A stretch of 64,000 bases of DNA from Branchiostoma floridae (Eukaryota > Chordata > Leptocardii > Amphioxiformes > Branchiostomatidae). A program made the position numbers and the translations under genes. The stretch lies in NCBI RefSeq assembly GCF_000003815.2, contig NC_049995.1, positions 1,724,632 through 1,788,631 on the forward strand, in the 5' to 3' direction. This document shows, piece by piece, positions 41,339 to 52,949 of this stretch. Positions within the stretch are counted from its first letter, which is position 1, and each line of letters starts with the position of its first letter. The notes under the pieces are model-generated. The model was not told the origin of the DNA, did no database searches, and was given only the letters and a program-made list of their open reading frames with translations.

Positions 41339-41745
41339 TAGTGCTCACACTTTTTTTCATTGCTAATGCTGAATGCTGTCAGAACCAGGTCTCTGTCCTT
41401 AGTACAGAATAGTGCTCACACTTTTTTTCATTGCTAATGCTGAATGCTGTCAGAACCAGGTCTCTGTCCTTAGTACAGAATAGTGCTCACTCTTTTATTC
41501 CTTTGCTAAATGCTGAATGGTATCACAACTAGGTATCTGTCCTTAGTACTGAATAGTGTTCACTTTTTTTCTCTGTTCAATGTTGAATGTTGTCACAACC
41601 AGGTATCTGTCCTTACTACTGAATAGTCTTTACTCTTTTCCTTTGCTAAATGTTGAATAGTGTCACAACCAGGTCTCAGTCCTTAGTATTGAATAGTGTT
41701 CACTCTTTTTCTTCCTTTGTATTTTCACTTGCTAAATACAGTCAA
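41339..41745. repeat. 71-bp minisatellite, about 5.5 units
   Basis: The phrase agtgctcacacttttttt...ccaggtctctgtccttagta recurs with starts at 41341, 41412, 41483, 41556, 41626 and 41696, so the period is 70-73. The first two units are almost identical and the later ones diverge. Confidence 0.9.
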
Positions 41746-42607
41746 ATCTGCCCAAGACGACCACTCGGGGGACCGTAAAAAACGGTCGATTTGGACAGGT
41801 GGTCGCTGAAAAGAGTATCGACTCAAAACATGCCCGATGCAAAGTATAAATGGCTTCCGTTGTGTTTAATGGCCAATAGCAAGCACACTACACGCACGCA
41901 AAGAAGCGAGGTCTTTAATGTCAAATACAACATGCACACTGTAAATTGTAAATTAAACCCCAAGCTTTTATACGATACAGTTTTTTAAAGCTCAATACTT
42001 GTACACTAACGTTTTAGACAGTAAGGGAACTTTGATGCTGTCAGTTACCATACAAGCCTTTCTGCGTCGCTGTGTTCTTGATCGCAGTATCTGAAATATC
42101 TATGTTGCACCTTTCGAATTCGATGCCCGGTACGTCCCGATAGCGTACTTACCAACGGGTGAATGTACAGTACAGTTGGACAAAAGCACTCACACAGATA
42201 TTTCTTAAAAAGGTATGAGCTACACAGATCGTTCTTAAAAAAGTATGAGGCTATATACATTTCAGCATTCGTTCACTTTATAATGATATAGATTTTAAAA
42301 ACTTCTGTAACAACTAATTTTGGATTTTCTTACAACGAAATTTCCTCCCATATTACAGTAGACTGCCCCATTGACCCACCCATTGACCGCCGCCATCTTT
42401 ATTCTAAACATAACATAGTAATGGCAGTCAAAATCCGACGCAAACTGGCCGATTTCGGCACAAAATCGCGCTACTTATCATCAAAAATCGGTGAAGACCT
42501 CAATTTTGAAAATGTTGCGGTCGTTATGGGTCCCAATTTGGGCCGGTCGCGGTCGCGTTGGCCAGGTGGTCGTTGAGAAAAGGTCGCTTAATGCTTACGT
42601 CAATGGC
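41739..42607. mobile_element. CAGTCAAACCTG-family MITE, inverted and truncated copy
   Basis: It starts CAGTCAAATCTGCCCAAGAC after TA and follows the element at 33251-34267 in reverse orientation for almost its whole length. It stops at cttacgtcaatgg, about 100 bp short of the other terminal repeat. Confidence 0.8.
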
Positions 42608-42609
42608 CT

Positions 42610-43046
42610 GCACTTGGGTTTTTAAGGTGAAGGAGGGGTGTGCACGTCCTTCTCCACCCTCTCGTCCACTGGCACACTAGTCCTACAGGGGCAACTGTAT
42701 GCAACGTGTAAGACGGCCCCAGCAGATGCAGGTTTGTTGTTTTGGAGTTTCCGTCTCCTATGAGGACTTCCGACCAAGGATGCAAGGGGTTCCTCTTACC
42801 CCTGACTCATGTGTCATGGCGGGTGCGTCATGCCCGAACATGCCCCTATGGCCTGTCACCACCACAAAGGCCTGTCACTGCCACTAGCCGCAGCTATGTA
42901 CTCATTTATACCTGAGTTAGGTGAGGAAAGTCGTGTAAAGTGACTTTCCCAAGGGCACAAGATCGGTGACACGGCAAGCGGATTTGAACCCCGGACCTCT
43001 CGGGCCTGAGACCAACGCGCTCCCGATCGTGCCACGCGGTCCCACT
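42610..43046 (-). mobile_element. tRNA-derived SINE
   Basis: The minus strand starts GGGACCGCGTGGCACGATCG, an A-box-like region, then has the B box GGGGTTCAAATCC. The body contains CCCTTGGGAAAGTCACTTTA and CTTTCCTCACCTAACTCAGG, a conserved block of invertebrate SINEs, then GTATAAATGAGTACATAGC. The left limit is approximate. Confidence 0.65.
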
Positions 43047-45870
43047 TGAGTACTTGTACACCTTAAGAAAACATATCCCTATTACAAGTATTATAGTCAT
43101 GTAAATACTTGGGGATTGGCATAGGGTTTATAGTACTGTTGACCAGTTGCCAGTCGACATTGTGTGTCTGTATACAGTATAGTTCTCTTTGACCTACTGT
43201 AAAATCAGGAAATATGTAACTCACAATAAAACACTATGCTCTGCAAACATACTTAGATTTACAGTACACGTGTACATAATAACCCCAGTAGAACGAATTA
43301 CCCTGAATTATCAAAAGAATTAATCAATTTCAAGAGAAAAGTCCATACCCTCACAGCCTAACCCTACACCACGGTAACCATGGCTTCAATCTGTCACACA
43401 GAATCAGCACTTAAAGCACAATATTACAATTATTATATTACTATTGTTAATGACACATGATTATGAGAGTTGATTCATTAAGTACATGTAAATGTGTCAT
43501 AATTGTCAGAGTATATTTGATACATTCATAAGGATTTTAGTAGAGAGCTACGGTATTTTCAAATTTAGGCTTTATAATCTGTCGATAATTTGACAGCCAT
43601 TTCTAGAAATAAAGATACACTAGATTGTAGCCAACTATAGAACATTATAGAAGAAATTGTTTAAATACATCGTATCCATTACATAAGGAGCATGTAATTC
43701 AAAGTTGTCAAAATTGTTACAAATATGTATGTAATAGGACACTCTGACTTCCTATTTGAAAAGTCCGAAGGTATGGCATATGGATTGTTATCTATACGTT
43801 ATATAATTTGACAGCCACTTCTAGAATGAAAGATACCCTAGATTGTAACCAACTATTAGTACATATTATAGAAGAAATTGTTAAATATCCATAAGTTGCA
43901 TGTAAATCACAGTTGTCAAATTGTAATAGGGCACTCTGACTTCCCATTTAAAAGGCCTAGGTATTGCATATGGATTATTATCTATATGTTTTCCTGTAAT
44001 AATCTTGCTCCCTAATGCCAATTGACATTTTCCTTTTAAAAGTTGAGCTGCTGAGAATTTTTGCCATGCTTTACACATGTCTCCTCTAGGCTCTGTTTTC
44101 TCTTAAACATCAAAGCAGACTATTCCCCTAAGGAAGTCCATACTTTATGTAAAAGCAGTTGCACGCTAGCAGGCTGAACCGATGTTCAAACCATTTGATA
44201 GCGAAGTGTGATAAAACATCAGATTTCATTGATTTTCTTCGGATCATTAGCTCTTGGCACTTACAAAGTGCCGTTGATAAACGATGTGGAGAACTGGCAC
44301 TTTTCCATATTGCTCGGAGGCAGTTGTAACGTACTGTCTTTGGAAGCCCCTCAACAGTCTGAGCTTTTGAATTGAAGGGCAATGAGTACTTCTTTTATAG
44401 GCATTGTCTCAAAACAGAATTTGCTTGAGAAAGATGTATGTTTTGTGTTAGGCAGCACCAGTTTAACTTGGTTCTCAGAAAAGACACTAAGTCTTCACTT
44501 TCATCTTATCACAAGCCATGTACAATTCAGGACGTGAATCAATCCAAAATGCACATTTTCCGGTAACAGCTAAGATCTGTGTACCTAAATTTTAGATACA
44601 GGACAGGTATAGGTACACAGGTTTAGGTACAGGTCCGGACCTGAACCTGTACATAAACTACTTCTTCAAATAATGGTTTATGTTTAATGACAAAATAGCA
44701 TGTTTGAACAGATATATTATAGACTAAGTGTTAAATTGTGCTAGACTATTGCGTAGGATCGATAATTCCTCACCACCAGCATCACCAGTAGGGATTATTT
44801 TATGGAAACTAACAAACTGACAACGCAAAAAGTGTAATCAATCTTTCCTGAATCATGAATGCTAAACACATGTGTATGCTTGCAAAATGTCTCTGAAAGT
44901 TCGGAATGTTCTTTTACCATTCAAAGGTACTGTTTTCCCTAATTTGAAGTGAACTCTTCTGTCAGTTCCATTGTGTAGTGCTAAGTGACAGGCAGTCCCT
45001 CTGTGCATGGTCACGTGTTGTGGATTATAGGTACAGTGCTGAGTACACAAGGGGTCCAGTATTTTGGACCTGTACCTAATTGATTGTACCATTGGTACAG
45101 TGTACCAACACAGCTCTAGTAACAGCTGTTGAAAAAAGTCCATGTCTACCTACTAGTTAAATATTCCTTTTCATAAAAAATTCAGTGTTTACATGTTGGT
45201 CTACTTGTATTTTTGTTTTGCCTGCCCACTCCATTATTTCCTTGTGAAGCAAGAATTTGAGTTGGTGTTGCCAAAAAGATTTTGTGTTGATACATGTAAT
45301 ACACATAATACTATAGATGGCGGGTGTAATGGACAGATATACAAATGTAGTATGATTATGTAAATCACCTAATAAAAAAACAATGAAACTTTCTAAGTTT
45401 TTACTCACACACAATATTAATATATAATGGTAACGTGCCAAATGGCATACTGTCATACTGTGTGCATTCTGTATTTCTATGAAAATATTGTCTTTCTAAT
45501 CACCACAGTGTCCCTGAAAGAGACATAGCGATCGCAAAGTCTACAACTTACTCATATATCTAATTATATCCATATCTAATGCAGACAGGGTAATCTCGAG
45601 CATATGAATTAATCCTCTCCAGCTTTGTGATATACTTCCTTGCCAAAAGTCTGATGTTCTGAAGATAGAAGATTACAGTTGATTTGATCTTGTTTTTGTG
45701 CAACGACGACTACAAAAATGGTGAAAACTATAACGTGGCGGGAACATAGACCAAGCCTTATTTGGAGACATGGGCGTGAATAATTAGTTATCACTGCCCC
45801 GTCAGTCACAGACTTCTGGGCACAGACCTCAGGGCAGTCGGTCTGTACGGATTGGGGCATGACAGATGCC
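43047..45870. other. Intergenic, mostly unassigned; tandem pair near 43570-44000
   Basis: tttgacagccatttctagaa (43589) and tttgacagccacttctagaa (43808) begin two diverged copies about 219 bp apart that continue to atggattattatctatatg. A GGACCTGAACC copy is at 44600-44710. No gene is supported. Confidence 0.45.
44600..44710. mobile_element. GGACCTGAACC-family fragment
   Basis: It contains ggtacaggtccggacctgaa and then aataatggtttatgtttaat, matching the order in the longer copies. Confidence 0.5.
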
Positions 45871-45874
45871 TGGT

Positions 45875-45982
45875 GACCCAAATCATGCTATGTTTCTAAC
45901 GACCCAAATCATGGTATACTCGTAATGCGATCTTGTGGCCTGATAACCCAAATCATGCTATACTCGTAATGCGACCTTGTGG
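45875..45982. repeat. 44-bp minisatellite, short array
   Basis: Two to three units of the phrase gacccaaatcatgctatact with gtaatgcgaccttgtgg precede the tRNA-like sequence. The same unit forms the large arrays at 49310-49962 and 51802-52203. Confidence 0.8.
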
Positions 45983-46026
45983 CTCTCACCGCCAAGGCCC
46001 GGGTTCGGTTCCCGGTGTGGGAACCA
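45983..46026 (+). pseudogene. 3' half of tRNA-Glu(CTC), with CCA
   Basis: CTCTCAC matches the tRNA-Glu anticodon loop (anticodon CTC). It is followed by a perfect T arm (CCGGG TTCGGTT CCCGG), a 7-nt acceptor strand TGTGGGA, discriminator A and CCA. The 5' half is replaced by the minisatellite unit (accttgtgg). Genomic animal tRNA genes do not encode CCA, so a retrotransposed mature tRNA piece is likely; chance CCA is possible. Confidence 0.55.
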
Positions 46027-47769
46027 ATGAAACAACCAGAGGGGCAAGTAGAACAGTACTATATTCTACCTGACCTCCAGGCGTGCTCCAAAGAGAGAGT
46101 AAGGTATGGGCAAAAAAGTCCGGAGCAAACGCCCGGAGGGACGTAAACGGCGGGATAACGAAACATACAAAAAATCAGGGGGGGGGGCGTTCTGGAACAG
46201 GAACTTTCCTTGCCCGGTTCCCCCCCGCCCCCTCCCGATGCCCCCAACCCCACGCATCTTGCCGCGCTCATCCGCTTGCTTCCCCTAAGCTACGGTGGGG
46301 CTCGTCCGCTCCGAATGACAAAATGCTCAGTTTCTCAGTGTAATAAGTACCCCTGTGTCAGGTGAGAATGTCCAGGTGTAATTGAGGTCACGTGGCGCGC
46401 TCCCAACCTGATTGCGCATGCGCAAACAGGCCGGAAGCGCTAACTTGACTCAATTAGAATAGTACTATATTCTACCTGACCTCCAGGCGTGCTCCAAAGA
46501 GAGAGTAAGGTATGGGCAAAAAAGTCCTCCGCTAACTCCCTACCAAGTACGTAATGCGGTCTACTAAGGCACACACCAGTATAGATAACCTCTAATACCC
46601 CATACCTCCATCCTTTCCGATTCTTCTATCCTTCCCCCAAACCTCAATTCTTTCTCAAACCTCAAACTTACCCCATACCTCTATCCTTTGCCAAACCTCT
46701 ATCCTATCCCAAACCTATATCCAAACCCTTCTTTCAACTCAAGCCTCTACTAAAAAACTACCCTTTAAAAAATAGCTGAGTAAATTACGAATTTCGTCCC
46801 CAGGCTGACCCTATAATGGCAATCCTCAAACAAGACTCACTTCCACTCTTACTGTAACAAAAAAGGAAAGTTCCGAACTAAGAAATGACCGTCTCTCTCA
46901 ATAGCCGACATTCCAAACATTGTTTTACACGGCAAACAGACCAGAAACATGCAACTTTAAAGATAAGGATTAACCCAGGGTCAGCCCTAGGACGAGCACC
47001 AGCCCCCGGTTGGTGGGCCTACCGAAGTAGAAGGGTAATAATAGGAAACCCCGGTGCCCGTCGTCGAGCTTCCCCCGAAAAGGGAACTAAAAAGCATTAC
47101 TTACTAGGTCTAAAAACTTCTAAACAATGCTAACCGTGGAAAAACATACAGAAATTATCCGCCTCGTAAACTAGCAACAAACGGTAATTAAACGTATTCA
47201 CAGTAAAATGCATTCCACACAACCGATAAAACGTCTACATCAGCAAAACATGGATATCGTACCCAAAAGAGATAAAACAATTAAAAACAACTGTGGGTAT
47301 ACACTCCCACAACAGGCAAAATGAATCAAGTGGATATCTTCCACACAATAGAAGAAAAATCACTAAATCCTACACACACACAAATGAAATTAACAAATGG
47401 AAATCCTCCACATTCCGTAGTTTACCCTCCACATAACCAATCATTTACGTGCCATAGGAAACCCACCAGAAAAACCTCCACATAAACCAGTTCAACTAGT
47501 ACAAGCTTTCCCCACAGCTTTCCCTAAGACATCAGCTGCCAAGTTATAACAAAGCGTACAACTGTAAACCAAACCAAAAAGCCATTGTTTAAACCAATCA
47601 TTCGCCACGTGGTCGTCAGAGGAATCAAATTATGCGCCACCTGCGCCATGTTGGATTACAGAGTACAGCTGCAAACCACACCAAAATGTATCTGCTAAAA
47701 TTAACAATCCGCCACATGGTCGTCGGAGGATAAAAAACATAATACCCTCCAAAAACTAAAGATCACAGC

Positions 47770-48360
47770 TAGTGGTTACTCACCACATAAAACGAGAGAA
47801 CATTACTAGCGGATTCCTTCCGGGGAAACGATAAACAATTTATTAGTGGATAGCCTCCACAAAACAATAAATCATTTACTTGTGGTTACCCACCACATAA
47901 AACAAGAGAACATACTAGCGGATTCCTTCCGGTGAAACGATAAACAATGTAGTAGTGGATAGCCTCCACAAAACAATAAATCATTTACTTGTGGTTACCC
48001 ATCACATTAAACAAGAGAACATTACCAGCGGATTCCTTCCGGAATGGATAGCCTCCACAAAACAATAAAATATTTACTTGTGGTTACCCACCACATAAAA
48101 CGAGAGAACATTACTGACGGATTCCTTCCGGGGAAACGATAAACAATTTATTCGTGGATAGCCTCCACAAAACAATAAATCAATTACTGACGGTTACCCT
48201 TCACATAAATCGAGAGAACATACTAGCAGATTCCTTCCGTGGAAACAAAAACAATTTACTAGTGGATAGCCTCCTCAAAACAATAAATCATTTTATTAGT
48301 ACTATAGTGGTTACCCACCACATAAAACGTTAAACATTACTAGCAGATTCCTTCCGCTCA
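47770..48360. repeat. 110-bp minisatellite, about 5-6 units
   Basis: The phrase tgtggttacccaccacataa...gcggattccttccgg...ggatagcctccaca recurs with starts near 47771, 47881, 47990, 48079, 48189 and 48306. One unit is about 20 bp shorter. It lies inside the composite element. Confidence 0.9.
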
Positions 48361-48810
48361 AACGAAAAAAGCAGCACTGTGGACATGCTCCACAAAAATG
48401 ACAATAGGAACAAAGGAACCTAATCAAGTCTCACCTGTGAACCCCGAGAAGAATGCACCAACGGGCGGACCAAAACGTTCGACTAATTCCGTCGCCAGGC
48501 TGCCACGCTAAACTGCCCGTCCCGGGCTCTAAAATCGGGCTCTCCGACCCGACCAACTGTAGTCTGCAAACCCCAGGACGAGACGTAAGAGTAAACCATC
48601 CCCCAAACCTGACTACCAAACTGGGCTCTCAAAATTAGCATCTGTCGCGCTGGGAAGACCTGGTCTAAAAACAAAGTCGAGAGCACGTGAAAAAGACGAA
48701 ACGTGGTAGCGAAGCTTCCCCTATGCTGCGGTGAGGTTCGTCCGCTCCGAATGACAAAATGCTCAGTTTCTCAGTGTAATAAGTACCCCTGTGTCAGGTG
48801 AGAATGTCCA

Positions 48811-49064
48811 AGCACGTCACCGGAACGTACTGCGCCTGCGCGAACCCTGGTGGTTTGGGGCTTGGTTTGGTCAACGTTGCATTGAAATCCCGCTTGTTGC
48901 ACAGTATATGTTAGAGACATGGTTTCCTGCAAAACGTACACGGGATTTTACCCTTATATACACACGTACTTTCTTAAATGCGGCCCTTTAGTAAACCGGG
49001 GGTTTAGCAAGGTTTAGCATGTCTATACTTTTCGCGCAGGCGCAGTACGTTCCGGTGACGTGCT
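48811..49064. mobile_element. 254-bp MITE with 34-bp TIRs and 9-bp target duplication
   Basis: The left end AGCACGTCACCGGAACGTAC continues TGCGCCTGCGCGAA, and the right end is its exact reverse complement. gaatgtcca flanks it at 48802-48810 and 49065-49073. The uninterrupted target is present once at 46366-46374 in the paralogous repeat. A 9-bp duplication points to a Mutator-like superfamily member. Confidence 0.92.
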
Positions 49065-49164
49065 GAATGTCCAGGTGTAATTGAGGTCACGTGGCGCGCT
49101 CCCAACCTGATTGCGCATGCGCAAACAGGCCGGAAGCGCTAACTTGACTCAATTAGAATAGAAA

Positions 49165-49262
49165 GAAACAACATCCCGACTCCAGGGATTCGAACCCGCG
49201 CCGAACCCGGGCAGCCGGATCACAAATCACGACTGCTATCGCTGTCGCCACAAAAGCACTAG
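49165..49262 (-). mobile_element. tRNA-like SINE head
   Basis: The minus strand shows TGGCGACAGCGATAGCAG (A-box-like) and CGGGTTCGAATCCCTGG (B box). Stems do not pair well enough for a functional tRNA, so I read it as a SINE head or tRNA relic. Confidence 0.45.
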
Positions 49263-49309
49263 TGCCTTTGGGCAAGGACGATAGGCAGTACTTGAACACC
49301 ACTGTTACA

Positions 49310-49962
49310 CTATGTTCGTAACGCAACCTTATGGCCTGATGACCCAAATCATGCTATACTCGTAATGCGACCTTGTGGCCTGATGACCCAAATCATGCTA
49401 TACTCGTAACGTGACCTTGTGGCCTGATGACCCAAATCTTGCTATGTTCGTAACGCGACCTTGTGGCCTGATGACCCAAATCATGCTATACTCGTAATGC
49501 GACCTTGTGGCCTGATGACCCAAATCATGCTATACTCGTAATGCGACCTTGTGGCCTGATGACCCAAATCATGCTATACTCGTAACGTGACCTCGTGGCC
49601 TGATGACCCAAATCATGCTATGTTCGTAATGCGACCTTATGGCCTGATGACCCAAATCATGCTGTACTCGTAATGCGACCTTGTGGCCTGATGACCCAAA
49701 TCTTGCTATGTTCGTAACGCGACCTTGTCACCTGATGACCTGAATCATGCTATGTTCGTAATGCGACCTTGTCGTCTGATGACCCAAATCTTGCTATATT
49801 CGTAATGTGACCTTGTGGCCTAATGACCCAAATCATGCTAAGTTCGTAATGCGGCCTTGTGGCCTGATGACCCTAATCTTGCTATGTTCGTAATGTGACC
49901 TTGTCGGCCTGATGACCCAAATCATGCTACGTTCGTAACATGCGGCCTTGTGGCCTGATTTA
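49310..49962. repeat. 44-bp minisatellite, large array
   Basis: About fourteen units of gatgacccaaatcatgctat + actcgtaatgcgaccttgtg + gcct repeat head to tail with base substitutions. The array is broken at 49963 by an insertion and resumes at 51802. Confidence 0.95.
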
Positions 49963-51801
49963 TAGTGGTGCGTACCTAAAACCCGGACGTGGAATTGGAC
50001 CTAAAAATGTTAAGGTCCAAGTCCAAAAAAAAAAACCCTAAATGTCCGGAGCCAAGTCCGGACTTGCCATCTGTCACTTATAAATTCCCTTTTTACCTCC
50101 ATGATATGTCATGGAATGGAGGTTACATTTTCTGTTATGTGTCTCTGTCTGTGTAGATGATTACTCAAGAACGGCTGGATGGATTGGTTTCATACTTGTT
50201 GTGTTGGTGGGCTGTGATGAAAGCTCGAATCGATGAGATCTTGGGAGCCGTATCTGTCGTTATAATCGATGTAATAATATCACAAATCACCCCTATATTT
50301 GAGATATATTGGTACAGGCATCGTGCTGTATGTGTTTGTTAATGGTCTTAGCTGCAAGCAGATAGTGAGGTGACAGCTGTTTGGGGAACCCCCAGTAGTT
50401 TTATTTATGTCTGCTTAGGACTGTTTGAAATATTTGTAACAGTTGGCATGCACAGTAGTTACCTCCATGAAATGTCATGGAGGTTATATTTTCTGTTATG
50501 TGTCTCTGTCTGTGTACAAGATTACTCAAGAACGGCTGGATGGATTGGTTTCATACTTGTTGTGTTGGTGGGCTGTGATGAAAGCTCGAATCGATGTGAT
50601 TTTGAGCGCCGTATCTGTCGTTATAATCGATGTCATAATATCAGAAATCCCCCCTATATCTGCGATATATTGGAACAGGCATCGTCCTTTAAGTGTTTGT
50701 TAATGGGCTTAGCTCCAAGCAGATAGTGAGGTGATTTGTATGACAGCTGTTTGGGGAACCCCGAGTTTTTTTAATATGATAATTAGTTTTATTTATGTCT
50801 GCTTAGGATATCATGGAGATGTGAAGCGTAAGTATAATTGTAAGAAGTTGAGGTACATTTAACGGTAATGCTTAACAGGTATGGATGTCTCACATACTGT
50901 ACTGCTGATTTGAGTGACATGGTGATTAAAATGCCATTAGGTCCTCTCATCTTAGATGGGTTGGGTGTCAGAAGTTTTATGGGCGATACAGATGTTCTGA
51001 TTTCGTTACGATAAGGGACAGTTGTTAGTTGTCTCTTTCGTAGCCAATGGTACTTGTTTTTTAGCAGACGGGGTTGGCGCCAAGTATTCATCTTACAGTT
51101 GATGTAGGGCTATCAGAGGAAAGTGTGCATCTCATTTTTGTACCGTGTGAACAGCTGATGTTATGACATATTGGTGGAAAATCAAATCACCATCTGACTA
51201 AAGTTGGCCACATCCTTTCTTCTTTCTGAGTTTCCCAACTTCCTCCCACCACACCGCTCTGAGGCACATAGTCGAACCTCAATAATGCTGACAACCTTAG
51301 ACAGTTTAAATGCCAAACATCAAGCTTAAGGAACACCACGCTACCATATGCCGTCGACCTCTTAAACGCACATTACACAATTAAGTGTCACATTTTAATA
51401 ATTACTAATCACTAACCACTACTTTCCCATAACATTTATAACCATTACTCTCAAATACAACCGACTATAAACATACATACCATCCACAAAAAAGCAATAA
51501 ATATTTCATGGAGGTATGAGGTCCCCGAACTCTAGTTTTGTTCTAAACCATCTAAAACCTTCCATACACAGTAAAATTTGCACTAGAAAAAGACAAAAAA
51601 CAGTTCATGTTTTCACTGGCTATCATTTTCATGTATTTTTCACATTGCATTTCAATTCATGCTAACATGCAATTTTATATGCACCCCCCTCCCACTAAAA
51701 AAATGCACATAATATGCGATAATGGGTTCAGGTTCGGTCTTTAAGTCCGGACCTGAACCTGAACTGCTGGACCTGAACCTGAGTTTAGGTACGCACCACT
51801 A
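49963..51801. mobile_element. GGTCC-family element inserted in the minisatellite (18-bp TIR)
   Basis: TAGTGGTGCGTACCTAAA at 49963-49980 is exactly reverse-complementary to 51784-51801. Between them are the GGACCTGAACC-type halves (49981-50075 and 51720-51783), split by a second element at 50094-51536. Minisatellite units flank both sides. Confidence 0.85.
50094..51536 (+). mobile_element. Tacctccatgaa-element, nested copy with a partial tandem duplication
   Basis: The start tacctccatgatatgtcatg occurs at 50094 and again at 50460, each followed by ttctgttatgtgtctctgtc, aagaacggctggatggattg and atcgatgtaataatatcaca-type text. Only one 3' end (tttcatggaggtatgaggtc at 51505) is present, so the 5' portion of about 365 bp is duplicated. 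Confidence 0.8.
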
Positions 51802-52203
51802 GGACACTTGGCCTGATGATCCAAATCATGCTATGTTCGTAATGTGACCTTGTCGCCTGATGACCCAAATCTTGCTATGTTCGTAATGCGACCTTGTGAC
51901 CTGATGACCCAAATCATGCTTTCTATGTTCGTAATGTGACCTTGTGACCTGATGACCCAAATCTTGCTATGTTCGTAATGCGACCTTGTGGCCTGATGAC
52001 CCAAATCATGCTTTCTATGTTCGTAATGTGACCTTGTGACCTGATGACCCAAATCTTGCTATGTTCGTAATGTGACCTTGTGGCCTGATGACCCAAATCA
52101 TGCTTTCTATGTTCGTAATGTGACCTTGTGACCTGATGACCCAAATCTTGCTATGTTCGTAATGCAACCTTGTCACCTGAAGACCCAAATCACGCTTTCT
52201 TTG
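51802..52203. repeat. 44-bp minisatellite, resumed array with a 92-bp higher-order unit
   Basis: Here a 44-bp unit (aatcttgctatgttcg) alternates with a 48-bp unit (aatcatgctttctatgttcg). This gives a 92-bp dimer repeated about three and a half times. Confidence 0.9.
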
Positions 52204-52320
52204 TTCGTTTTGGGCAGCATCGCGTCAATGGGAATCTCGATTTATCGACAAAACGAAGTAAATCTGATTAAGTTTTGCCCATACATTTGCCCACATGTAC
52301 ACCTGCGTCGTTGTGTGTTT

Positions 52321-52639
52321 AGGCCGGATTCACACGTGCGCATATATTCAAGTCCGTTTGATGTCCTTATGGAAGTTTTAGCCTCTACTGGACTCCACAA
52401 GTTGCTGAAAAAATATGAAATTGGAAAAATATAGACACATGACATGCCAGAGGAGTTATCTGTCCAATGAGTGTGGTTTGCAACCAGAGTATGTCACTGG
52501 CATGCTGTTATCTGGCTATATTTGACCAATTTCTATTATTTTTTCCGGTGACCTGACTCAGGAGCCTGGTAGAGGCTAAAACCTCTGTACGGACCTCATA
52601 CGGATTTGAATATATGGTACGCACATGTGAACCCACCTT
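52321..52639. mobile_element. MITE with arms of about 75 bp (AGGCCGGATTCACACGTGCG)
   Basis: The left arm aggccggattcacacgtgcg...ttttagcctctactgg and the right arm are inverted with several substitutions. The inner end of the arms contains tagcctctaccaggct, a word also used as the outer arm of the palindromic element at 10387-10775. Confidence 0.75.
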
Positions 52640-52949
52640 GACGTCACTGACAACGACGTTTGATGACATTGTTCTAAAGAACGTCAAAAGCGACGTACAT
52701 TTCAATATTGTGTTTTAGAGTTATTGCGTCATAATATACCTTCTTTTAGTTCTTTTACAGATACAGATAAATGGCTCGTTGGTGTGACTTGTTTGTGTTT
52801 TTAATAGAAGTAGCTGTGATCGCAGGTTAGTGATTTGTGTGTATGTGTTGGGTCATTGTTTGAGTGGTAAGCGTCGGGCTGGTATATCTCTTTTTTTGGA
52901 GATGTGGGTTGTCATGAAAATGGCCGGGGTTATAGCTTGTGCCGTAGGT

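Larger units (their letters stand above)
46052..49160. mobile_element. Composite element with 184-bp terminal direct repeats
   Basis: 46278-46461 is repeated as 48714-48810 plus 49074-49160 (97 + 87 = 184 bases), the second copy being split by a MITE. A further direct repeat, gtactatattctacctgacc..., occurs at 46052-46121 and 46461-46527. The inside (46530-48700) contains no retroviral or transposase frame. It may be a non-autonomous LTR-like element, but TG...CA ends and a primer site are not obvious. Confidence 0.55.

Noticed and set aside
43300..43400. Short AT-rich open frames between 43 and 46 kb
   Set aside because: No frame exceeds what is expected by chance and none has splice or domain support.
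41339..48360. CRISPR-like arrays
   Set aside because: The tandem arrays have contiguous units without unique spacers, in a eukaryotic context. They are minisatellites.
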